Positions 25,288-36,534 of a stretch of DNA of 64,000 nucleotides are shown in pieces; position 1 is the first letter of the stretch; each line of letters begins with the position of its first letter. The notes beneath the pieces are model-generated. The model searched no databases. It was not told where the DNA came from and saw only the letters and a program-made list of their open reading frames with translations. The DNA is from Drosophila miranda (Eukaryota; Arthropoda; Insecta; Diptera; Drosophilidae). The DNA lies in contig NW_022881614.1 of the NCBI RefSeq assembly GCF_003369915.1, forward strand, positions 744,001-808,000, given 5' to 3'. A program made the translations under genes and the position numbers.

Positions 25288-26165
25288 TGGTCTTCCTTGA
25301 GGGGTGTGGTTGTTGTTTCTCCGCGGCGATTCCTGCTAATCCGTTGTTGCTCTATCCGTTTGTTGCTTTTGCTGTTGCTGTTGTGGTTGCACTTGCTCTG
25401 GAGGAAATATATTGTTTTCGGGGGGGAAATGAGAAATGAAAGATCACAATCAAGCCGGTTAGATTAAAAATAACAGCAAGCGAGTCAAAATATAATTGTT
25501 TGGATATTGAGCAGGTGATTTGTTGCACGAGTACCACTTTGTACCTACAAATACAACTTTGTTGTTTGTTCCGATTAAATTTAGAATCCGTGGCAGGCTG
25601 TGCTGTGTCTGTGTGCGTGCCACAACTGTTGCCGCGGCTCTGATCTGACCTAGAGACTTTGCACTTGCCGCCCTTGAGTGAAATTTGGTCAATAAATCAT
25701 TTCGTTTTGGGTTTTACGACACCAGTCTGTACTCAGAACATGAGATGATGTCCACAGAGATAGAGGTATAGATATCTCTGCCCGAATCGCTCGAAGCTAG
25801 CCCATGGGTTCGTTCTTTCACCGACATACGAATTCTGCGAAACATCAGCGCAGCCTCCGGCCCGCCCCTGTCATTCCCCGCCTATCAAGAGGTGTTAAGA
25901 CAACTTGGACATTATTAGTTTTGCGATTTATGGGTGCGTTCTGCCCGTGTCTGTATCTGTATCTGTGTATCTTATGGCTGCCGGCTGTCGGGTGTTCAGG
26001 TAACAACAGATATCAGCCTTATGTGTGGTGGCTCTTTGTTCGGGTGTCGGGGATCATAAAAATGTTAATGATCTTTGACTGGCTGGCGCCAGCTACGGAA
26101 TATTGTAATGCTTGTTTGAGTTATAATTAATTTCGATTGCTGTTGCTGTTTCTGTAGCCGCATAA
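25288..26165. other. 5' flank of cv-2
   Basis: This sequence lies upstream of the cv-2 start codon on the minus strand and may include the 5' UTR and promoter. A GCTGTT/GCTTTT repeat lies near 25359-25392. No TATA box or initiator could be assigned with confidence. From 26166 the flank is replaced by Helitron-like copies. Confidence 0.4.
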
Positions 26166-27272
26166 TTATACCCGATACTCAAAATGAGTATTGGGGTATA
26201 TTAGATTTGTGGTAAAAGTGGATGTGTGTAACGTCCAGAAGGAATCGTTTCCGACCCCATAAAGTATATATATTCTTGATCAGCATCAATAGCCGAGTCG
26301 ATTGAGCCCTGTCTGTCTGTCCGTCCGTCCGTCTGTCCGTCTGTCCGTCCCCTTCAGCGCCTAGTGCTCAAATACTATAAGAGCTAGAGCAACGATGTTT
26401 TGGATCCAGACTTCTGTAATATGTCACTGCTACAAAAATATTTCAAAACTTCGCCCCGCCCACTTCCGCCCCCACAAAGGACGAAAGTCTGTGGCATTCA
26501 CAATTTTAAAGATATGAGAAAACCAAAAACGTAGAGTTGTAGAGAATGACCATATCCTTAAGACTGCGGAATCTGAATTGGATCGTATTATTATTATAGC
26601 CAGCATCAAGAAAACAATTTCATTTTTTCTCGCCCTGTCTCTCTCTAACACACACGTAGCATAGGCGGCTTTGCTTAGAGTAAAACATTAGCGCCTAGAT
26701 CTCAGAGACTACAAAAGCTAGAGCAACCACATTTGGTATACACACTCCTAATATATCGGACCGAGACGAGTTTGTTTCAAAATTTCGCCACACCCCCTTC
26801 CGCCCCCGCAAAGGACGAAAATCTGGGGATATTCAAAAATCTCATAGACTATTAAGGCTAGAGTAACCAAATTTGGTATCCGCACTCCTGTTAGATCTTA
26901 CTATAAAACGTGTATCTCAAAATTTCGCACCACCCCCTTCCGCCCACACAAAGGACGAAAATCTGTTGCATCCACAATATTGCACATTTGAGAAAACTAA
27001 AAACGCAGAATCATAGATAATGACCATATCTATCAGATTGCTGAATCTGGATCAGATCAGATCATTTTTATAGCCAATAGGAACAAATCAATTTGCAGTG
27101 GCTACGCAGCGCCCGACGTCACGCTCAGACTGATTTTCTGTCTCTCTCGAACGCACTCTTTGTCGTGTCGTTTAATATTAGCGGCGTCTGCCGGAGGAGA
27201 GCCATACTGACTTAGTATCGGGTATAACCGTAGAGTTGCGGTGTCCGCAGCAACTCACAACGTTCCCCCTAG
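26166..27272 (+). mobile_element. INE-1/DINE-1-like element, copy 3
   Basis: A near full-length copy with all the family hallmarks. Its 3' end (AACGTTCCCCCTAG) abuts the 5' end of copy 4 directly at 27273, so the two are in head-to-tail contact. Confidence 0.85.
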
Positions 27273-29213
27273 TTATACCCGATACTCAAAATGAGTATTG
27301 GGGTATATTAGATTTGTGGTAAAAGTGGATGTGTGTAACGTCCAGAAGGAATCGTTTCCGACCCCATAAAGTATATATATTCTTGATCAGCATCAATAGC
27401 CGAGTCGATTGAGCCCTGTCTGTCTGTCCGTCCGTCCGTCCGTCCGTCCGTTCTTTCTCGCTCTGTCTCTCTCTAACACACAGGTTTCATGGTCGGTTTT
27501 GTCAATTGCAAAATATGAGTTCAAGGATCTCAGAACCTATAAGAGCCAGAGCAACCAACTTTGGTATCCACACTCCTGTGATATCGGACCTTGACCGTTT
27601 CGTGTCCAAACTTCGCCACACCCCCTTCCGCCCCCAATAAGGACGAAAATCTGGGGCATCCACAAATCTCAGAGACTATTAAGGCTAGAGTAACCAAATT
27701 TGGTATCCGCACTTCTGTTAGATCTTACAATAAAACGTATATCTCAGAATTTCGCCCCACCCCCTTCCGCCCCCACAAAAGACGAAAATCTGTTGCATCC
27801 ACAATATTGCACATTCGAGAAAACTAACGAGGGGGAACGTTGTGAGTTGCTGCGGAGACCGCAACTCTACAGTTATACCCGATACTAAGTCAGTATGGCT
27901 CATCTCCGGCAGACGCCGCTAATATTAAACGACACGACAAGGAGTGAGTGCGAGAGAGACAGAAAATCAGTCTGAGCGTGACGTCGGGGGCTGCGTAGCC
28001 AGTGCAAATTGATTTGTTCCTATTGGCTATAAAAATGATCTGATCTGATCCAGATTCAGCAATCTGATAGATATGGTCATTATCTATGATTCTGCCTTAT
28101 TAGTTTTTTCGAATGTGCAATATTGTGGATGCAACAGATTTTCGTCCTTTGTGGGGGCGGAACAGGGTGGGGCGAAATTCTGAGATAAACGTTTTATTGT
28201 AAGATCTAACAGAAGTGCGGATACCAAATTTGGTTACTCTAGCCTTAATAGTCTCTGAGATTTGTGGATGCCCCAGATTTTCGTCCTTTGCGGGGGCGGA
28301 AGGGGGTGTGGCGAAATTTTGACACGAAACGGTCAAGGTCCGATATCACAGGAGTGTGGATACCAAATTTGGTTGCTCTGGCTCTTATAAGTTCTGAGAT
28401 CCTTGAACTCATATTTTGCAATTGACAAAACCGACCATGAAACCTGTGTGTTAGAGAGAGACAGAGCGAGAAAGAATGAAATTGTTTTCTTGATTCTGGC
28501 TATCATCATTATTCGATCTGGTTCAGATTTTGCACTGTAGAAGATATGGTCATCCTCACCGATTCTGCGTTTTTGGTTTTATCGTATCGTCGAAAATGTG
28601 GATGCCACAGATTTTCGTCCTTTGTGGGGGCGGAAATGGGCGGGGCGAAGTTTTGAAATATTTTTGTAGCAGTGACATATCACAGAAGTCTGGATCCAAA
28701 ACATCGTTGCTCTAGCTCTTATAGTCTTTGAGCACTAGGCGCTGAAGGGGACGGACGGACGGAGGGACGGACGGACGGACGGACGGACGGACAGACGGAC
28801 AGACAGACAGGGCTCAATCGACTCGGCTTTTGATGCTGATCAAGAATATATATACTTTATGGGGTCGGAAACGATTCTTTCTGGACGTGACACAAATACA
28901 CTTTTAACACAAATCTAATATACCCCAATACTCATTTTGAGTATCGGGTATAAAAACGCAGAATCATAGATAATGACCATATCTATCAGATTGCTAAATC
29001 TGGATCAGATCTAGCCAAAAGCAAGAAATCAATTTTCAGTGGCTACGCAGCACCCGACGTCACGCTCAGACTGATTTTCTGTCTCTCTCGCACGCACTCC
29101 TTGTCGTGTCGTTTAATATTAGCGGCGTCTGCCGGAGGAGAGCCATACTGACTTAGTATCGGGTATAACTGTAGAGTTGCGGTGTCCGCAGCAACTCACA
29201 ACGTTCCACCTCG
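27273..29213 (+). mobile_element. INE-1/DINE-1-like element, copy 4, internally deleted and split by copy 5
   Basis: The 5' part is 27273-27827 and the 3' part 28954-29213. About 350 bp is missing just after the TCCG tract (junction near 27450). The sequence GAGAAAACTAA at 27818-27828 resumes as AAACGCAGAATCATAG after 28953, exactly as in uninterrupted copies, so copy 5 inserted into a pre-existing copy 4. Its 3' end abuts copy 6. Confidence 0.8.
27828..28953 (-). mobile_element. INE-1/DINE-1-like element, copy 5, nested in copy 4
   Basis: This is a full-length copy in the opposite orientation. It reads from ACGAGGGGGAACGTTGTGAG at its 3' end (low coordinate) to GAGTATCGGGTATAA at its 5' end. 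It carries the GGAC/GGAG tetranucleotide tract (28751-28803), the inverted-strand form of TCCG. Confidence 0.85.
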
Positions 29214-30327
29214 TTATACCCGATACTCAAAATAAGTATTGGGGTATATTAGATTTGTGGTAAAAGTGGATGTGTGTAACGTCCAAAAGGAATCGTTTCC
29301 GACCCCATAAGGTATATATATTCTTGATCAGCATCAATAGCCGAGTCGATTGAGCCATGTCTGTCTGTCCGTCTGTCCGTCCGTCCGTCTGTCCGTCTTC
29401 CCGCCCCCTTCAGCGCCTAGTGCTCAAAGACTATAAGAGCGAGAGCAACGATGTTTTGGATCCAGACTTCTGTGATATGTCACTGCTACAAGAATATTTC
29501 AAAACTTTGCCCCGCCCACTTCCGCCCCCACAAAGAGCGAAAATCTGTGGCATCCACAATTTCGACGATATGAGAAAACTAAAAACGCAGAATCGTAGAA
29601 GATGACTATATCTTCTAGAGTGCAAAATCTGATTCAGATCGTATAATTATTATAGCCAACATCAAGAAAACAATTTCATTTTTTCTCGCCCTGTCTCTCT
29701 CTAACACACACGTAGCATAGGCGGCTTTGCTTAGAGTAAAACATTAGCGCCTAGATCTCAGAGACTACAAAAGCTAGAGCAACCAAATTTGGTATCCACA
29801 CTCCTAATATATCGGACCGAGACGAGTTTGTTTCAAAATTTCGCCACACCCCCTTCCGCCCCCGCAAAGGATGAAAATCTTGGGATATTCACAAATCTCA
29901 GAGACTATTAAGGCTAGAGTAACCAAATTTGGTATCCGCACTCCTGTTAGATCTCACTATAAAACGTATATCTCAAAATTTCGCCCCACCCCCTTCCGCC
30001 CCCACAAAGGACGAAAATCTGTTGCATCCACAATATTGAGGATACGAGAAAACTAAAAACGCAGAATCATAGATAATGATCATATATATCAGATTGCTGA
30101 ATCTGGATCAGATCAGATCATTTTTTAGCCAAAAGGAACAAACCAATTTGCACTGGCTACGCAGCACCCGACGTCACGCTCAGACTGATTTTCTGTCTCT
30201 CTCGCACGCACTCCTTGTCGTGTCGTTTAATATTAGCGGCGTCTGCCGGAGGAGAGCCATACTGACTTAGTATCGGGTATAACTGTAGAGTTGCGGTCTC
30301 CGCAGCAACTCACAACGTTCCCCCTCG
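29214..30327 (+). mobile_element. INE-1/DINE-1-like element, copy 6
   Basis: A full-length copy whose 5' end reads TTATACCCGATACTCAAAAT. It is directly followed by copy 7, again with a CCCCTCG/TTATACCC junction. Confidence 0.85.
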
Positions 30328-30592
30328 TTATACCCGATACTCAAAATGAGTATTGGGGTATATTAGATTTGTGGTAAAAGTGGATGTATGTAACGTACAG
30401 AAGGAATCGTTTCCGACCCCATAAAGTATATATATTCTTGATCAGCATCAATAGCCGAGTCGATTGAGCCCTGTCTGTCTGTCCGTCTGTCCGTCCGTCC
30501 GTCCGTCCGTCCGTCCGTCCCCTTCAGCGCCTAGTGCTCAAAGACTATAAGAGCTAGAGCAACGATGTTTTGGATCCAGACATCTGTGATTT
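30328..30592 (+). mobile_element. INE-1/DINE-1-like element, copy 7 (5' fragment)
   Basis: Only the first 265 bp or so are present, through TCCAGACATCTGTGAT. The sequence then switches abruptly to the opposite strand of another copy (copy 8). The tetranucleotide tract is at 30474-30520. Confidence 0.75.
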
Positions 30593-31483
30593 CTTGCTTT
30601 TGGCTACAAAAATGATCCGATCTGATCCAGATTCAGCAATCTAATAGATATAGTCATTATCTATGATTCTGCGTTTTTAGTTTTCTCGATTGTGCAATAT
30701 TGTGGATGCAACAGACTTTCGTTCTTTGTGCGGGCGGAAGGGGGTGGGGCGAAATTCTGAGATATACGTTTTATAGTGAGATCTAACAGAAGTGCGGATA
30801 CCAAATTTGGTTACTCTAGCCTTAATAGTCTCTGCGATTTGTGGATGCCCCAGATTTTCGTCCTTTGCGGGGGCGGAAGGGGTGTGGCGAAATTTGGACA
30901 CGAAACGGTCAAGGTCAGATATCACAGGAGTGTGGATTGGCAAAGCCGACCATGAAACCTGTGTGTTAGAGAGAGACAGAGCGATAATGAATGAAATTGT
31001 TTTCTTGATTCTGGCTATAATAATTATACGATCTGGTTCAGATTTTGCACTGTAGAAGATATAGTCATCTTCTACGATTCTGCGTTTTTAGTTTTCTCGT
31101 ATCGTCGAAAATGTGGATGCCACAGATTTTCGTCCTTTGTGGGGGCGGAAGTGGGCGGGGCAAAGTTCTGAAATATTTTTGTAGCAGTGACATATCACAG
31201 ATGTCTGGATCCAAAACATCGTTGCTCTAGCTCTTATAGTCTTTGAGCACTAGGCGCTGAAGGGGACGGACGGACGGACGGACAGACGGACGGACGGACG
31301 GACGGACGGACGGACGGACGGACGGACGGACAGACAGACAGGGCTCAATCGACTCGGCTATTGATGCTGATCAAGAATATATATACTTTTTGGGGTCGGA
31401 AACGATTCCTTCTGGACGTTACACACATCCACTTTTACCACAAATCTAATATACCCCAATACTCATTTTGAGTATCGGGTATA
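30593..31483 (-). mobile_element. INE-1/DINE-1-like element, copy 8 (3'-truncated, inverted)
   Basis: This copy runs on the minus strand from the middle of the element (TTTGGCTACAAAAATGATCC at the low end) to an intact 5' end (GAGTATCGGGTATAA) at 31483. The 3' hairpin end is missing. With copies 7 and 9 it forms an inverted-repeat cluster. Confidence 0.75.
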
Positions 31484-33031
31484 AAAATGAGTATTGGGGT
31501 ATATTAGATTTGTGGTAATAGTGGATGTGTGTAACGTCCAGAAGGAATCGTTTATGACCCCATAAAGTATATATATTCTTGATCAGCATCAATAGCCGAG
31601 TCGATTGAGCCATGTCTGTCTGTCCGTCTGTCCGTCCCCTTCAGCGCCTAGTGCTCAAAGACTATAAGAGCTAGAGCAACGATGTTTTGTATCCAGACTT
31701 CTGTGATATGTCACTGCTACAAAAATATTTCAAAACTTCGCCCCGCCCACTTCCGCCCCCACAAAGGACGAAAATCTGTGGCATCCACATTTTTAAAGAT
31801 ACGATAAAACCAAAAACGCAGAATCGTAGAAGATGACTATATCTTCTACAGTGCAAAATCTGAACCAGATCGTATAATTATTATAGCCAGAATCAAGAAA
31901 ACAATTTCATTCATTCTCGCTCTGTCTCTCTCTAACACACAGGTTTCATGGTCGGCTTTGCCAATTGCAAAATATGAGTTCAAGGATCTCAGAACCTATA
32001 GGAGCCAGAGCAACCAAATTTGGTATCCACACTCCTGTGATATCTGACCTTGACCGTTTCGTGTCCAAATTTCGCCACACCCCCTTCCGCCCCCGCAAAG
32101 GACGAAAATCTGGGGCATCCACAAATCTCAGAGACTATTAAGGCTAGAGTAACCAAATTTGGTATCCGCACTTCTGTTAGATCTCACTATAAAACGTATA
32201 TCTCAGAATTTCGCCCCACCCCCTTCCGCCCGCACAAAAAACGAAAATCTGTGGCATCCACATTTTTAAAGATACGATAAAACCAAAAACGCAGAATCGT
32301 AGAAGATGACTATATCTTCTACAGTGCAAAATCTGAACCAGATCGTATAATTATTATAGCCAGAATCAAGAAAACAATTTCATTCATTCTCGCTCTGTCT
32401 CTCTCTAACACACAGGTTTCATGGTCGGCTTTGCCAATTGCAAAATATGAGTTCAAGGATCTCAGAACCTATAAGAGCCAGAGCAACCAAATTTGGTATC
32501 CACACTCCTGTGATATCTGACCTTGACCGTTTCGTGTCCAAATTTCGCCACACCCCCTTCCGCCCCCGCAAAGGACGAAAATCTGGGGCATCCACAATTC
32601 TCAGAGACTATTAAGGCTAGAGTAACCAAATTTGGTATCCGCACTCCTGTTAGATCTTACTAAAAACGTGTATCTCAAAATTTCGCCCCACCCCCTTCCG
32701 CCCCCACAAAGGACGAAAATCTGTTGCATCCACAATATTGCACATTCGAGAAAACTAAAAACGCAGAATCATAGATAACGACCATATCTATCAGATTGCT
32801 GAATCTGGACCAGAACAGATAATTTTTATAGCCAAAAGGAACAAATCAATTTGCACTGGCTACGCAGCGCCCGACGTCACGCTCAGACTGATTTTCTGTC
32901 TCTCTCGCACGCACTCTTTGTCGTGTCGTTTAATATTAGCAGCGTCTGCCGGAGGAGAGCCATACTGACTTAGTATCGGATATAACTGTAGAGTTGCGGT
33001 GTCCGCAGCAACTCACAACGTTCCCCCTCGT
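31484..33031 (+). mobile_element. INE-1/DINE-1-like element, copy 9, with an internal tandem duplication
   Basis: The first 15 bp or so of the element are absent: it begins AAATGAGTATTGGGG directly after copy 8. The middle segment (about 31786-32256) is repeated at about 32258-32729 with an offset of about 473 bp, so the copy is about 1.55 kb instead of 1.1 kb. The 3' hairpin and end are intact. Confidence 0.8.
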
Positions 33032-36000
33032 TTATTATTTGTCTTGAACAACCGACCAACAACCAACCAGTTACAGCCATCGAATTGGCCAAAGATTTTT
33101 GGTTTTCTTTCAGTTTCTCTGTTGGCACTTTATTGACTTCTGGCAGCTTCAAAGTGGCGCCAGTCAAACGCTGAACCAAACCGAACCCACCGCGGATGCG
33201 AATCTCTCTATGGCCATAGAGCTCCATGTATCATTTAATCCCACCAATCCAATCCCCAACGCAGCAGTCCCCGATCACATAGCTCAAAGCATCGATCGAT
33301 CGAGCCGAGTGGGAGACAAATATGCCCAAATAGGTGGGTGCTTGACGTCAGTCACTTGATGTCAGTGAAGCGAACAACTACCGAGGATGTAGGAAATAAA
33401 GATCGACTTGGGTATACCATTGAGGCAGTTGTAGAGAGAAAGCGAAATCGATCATCTCTAAACTCTATATACCCTTCTTATTCTAAGGCATTGGTCACAC
33501 ACACAGACACACATGCACACACAAATAAGCGACTGATAAGAGTACGAGTGTACATATATATGTATATATATGACTATATAAAGCTCTGAATAATATGTTA
33601 ATTTCTGCAATTGATAAGATGTCGTACACAAAAACACACAAATGCAGCAACGGCAACGCCGATCACCAAATACGTGCCCATTGGACCGGATCGGATCGGA
33701 GCGGAGCACCGAGATACGCCGCTGTTCTTGTTCCCGTTGACCGTTGATTAGCTGCAATGTGTCAAGCGGTTCACGCAGTTGACAAGGACAATCCTCGAAC
33801 AGCACAGAAGTTGCAACTACCTATACAATAGACGCTGTAGTACGTTGGAAAATGCACAACTCATACATTCATTAGTCAACCAACGGGAAGATATCTTCTG
33901 GTTCTGCGGCATTATGTAATGCTCGTGTTCGTATCCAACTTCAATGTCAAAGTGATTTCCCCTCGTTCAAGAAACATTATTCCATTTTAAATACAGTTCT
34001 TAAAGAACATTGAAGCTGAAGTTGATTTCAATTGGATTGGAGATCGCTGTGGATCGCTGTCGAGCTTTGCTTTGCGGCGTACGCAGTTTCTGAATTGCCA
34101 AATCAGTCGAGAGTCTGGCTGGGGTTAATGTGCGATCGAGTGACGAGTTTTGGTCGCTTGGTCGATTGGGAAATTGTCAAGAGCAAAAAAAAAACTACGC
34201 CACTTTGACGGCAGCTGTGCCTAAGGTTGCGGCTATAAATAGGTACTCCTAGTGTGGCAATAGTGAGAATTAGCGAGAGCCATTTAATGAGAAGTCGAGC
34301 TTAGATCTTGGTTCTCTGTTCTCTGTTCGGTAATGTGTATAATTGAGCGTCCGGCGGCGGCATTGCATGCCCCCAGACTTTGACGATGTCGTGCCAATTA
34401 AAATGGCTGAGGGCCGACTGCTGAGGGCTGAGAGCTTACGGCTGAGAGTGCTAAGAGTGCCTCCACGGCCAGTGATTATACACTTTGTCCTCCCGACTGC
34501 GATTTCGAATGGTTCCGACATGGCGTCCAGCGGCAAGGCCAGAGCAATTAAGCGAACTCCACCATGGCTCAGGGGTTGCATTGCACTTGAAGGGGAGCAG
34601 GCAGCAGGCAACAAATTGGTGTAGCTCTGGGTCTGGGTCTTCACCGGAAAGGGTTGCGTTACGCATGGCACGCAGACGGCGTCTAGACGGGGACCCCAAT
34701 AATGCGCGGTAGGTAGTCGCTGGACGAGAAGGGCCCGGCCCCCGGGAGCGGAGAGCCAGGACAGGCCGATGGCTTATCACACTCTCCATCGCAGGTTCCA
34801 CTTTAAAAGCTCCGCTAGAAGTGCAAGTTGGCTGTGGCCCTGCTGTGGACTACCTCCTGCCAATTACTCTCGGAGTGGACCATGTCGCCGACTTAATTCA
34901 ATTAACAGCGGAATGCACTGGCTCCTCTTACAACATCATTAAGGCTGAGAGATCAGGCGTAATCCCCCATTCAAATGACGCCAAAGCAGAGCCATAAGAG
35001 CGCGGATACAAGACACGACTCCCAGCTACAACTCCGACTCCATCTCCAGCTTAGACTTTGATTCGGATCGTGCTGGGGTTTGTCGGTTGTTGGTTGCCTG
35101 GCAACTAATTTTAATGTATTTGCATATCGAAGTCTGTGTTTGCCACAACAATGAGATGGCTAAAAACGCACATTTGTCAAATGGCAGGCCTTCGGGGCAA
35201 GACTCGTTCAAGTTTTCAACTCTATTTGGGACAAATTCACATGACAGGCAGACGGACTCGAAACCGAAACCACACTGAAGGTTGGGGGAAACGATTACAA
35301 CTGCAGTTTCATCCATAGCCCCAGTCCCAGCTCGAGCTTGAGCTCCAGATGAGGACCGGGCCCAAACGCAGACCCAAACCCATACCCAGCCTTAAGTCGA
35401 TGACGATTGCCCAAGACAATGGGCCAGCCCAACAACAGCCACAAAAGTCAACGAATTTGATATGGCAGGAGCAGAGGGGAATGGGATTGCGAATGGAATG
35501 GAATGAATGAATGCATCGAACGACATAATAAAGGCACAATCCAGACAAACGTACAGACAAGAGCTAACAAAGCTATTAGCCATCACCATCATCATCCTCA
35601 TCGATGTGGCCCATCCCATAGCAACAGAAAAGAGCTGAGTGCAAGGACCACAGTGAAGACCTCCAACCGGTCCCCGATTCTCCCATCTTTGCATCCGAAT
35701 GTCTTTCTGGGACATACTCTGTTCTTGGAGCAGGGAGTTTCTCTCGCAATGGGGCAATGGTAATGGGGCGAACCGAACCCCCAAATGTGCCGGAATAAGT
35801 ACTCCATAAAAGTCACACATCATATATCGTACTTTAATTAAACGGGATTTCTCCCATGAGAAATGGCTTTTCTATGGGAGAATGAAGTTAAAACAATTTA
35901 TGGATCTCATCCGATTGACTAAGACTTGTTAACCCCGTTTTATTGGCTTCGAAATTAAGACCTTAAATTTGACATCGTTTTTCAAAAATCAGTTTTATTG

Positions 36001-36534
36001 GCTGGCACTACCAAAAGGAGCTATCACTCGATCGATTGGAACTCATATGCGCGGATTTCCATCTATGGATCTGTGAACATATTGATCTGTATGCTGATTG
36101 CCCGTGGACTGCCCGGCCAATCAGCATTAGCAGCATCCATTCAAGGCCTTATTTGCAGCAGATTACTCCGATCATCGTCGCTGATCAGCAATCTCCGCCG
36201 ATTCCTGGCCTAAATATTCATATTCGAGCACATTTACTATTCAGATGAATATCATGCAGAGTTTTGCCATGAATCATGGATCATGTGGCATGATTTTTAT
36301 TATTTCCAACTGCTCATTGGGGACGGTGCAGACCCAAGGCTTCAGGGTGCGGGTGCGGGTGTGGGTGCTGCCTCGCTGAAATTTGAGTATTATTAGCAAA
36401 TTTACCACAAAATATATAAATAGCCCGAGACAGCAGAACATTAATTGATACACAGACATTGCCCCCTAGGCCGCAGATATGCAGATCCACTATATATATA
36501 GCTACGTCCAATCCAAAGTCAAACTTAGGTTAGG
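33032..36534. other. Unique intergenic sequence between the Helitron-like block and the LOA-type LINE
   Basis: No gene is recognised. A CA/TG-rich simple repeat lies near 33496-33525 and a TATA-rich stretch near 33553-33575. Open frames on both strands (for example 34270-34800 and 35300-35820) overlap and lack family signatures. Confidence 0.4.

Noticed and set aside
31261-31340. GGAC/TCCG tetranucleotide arrays as a possible CRISPR or satellite
   Set aside because: They are a fixed, length-variable microsatellite inside each INE-1-like element, with no unique spacers.
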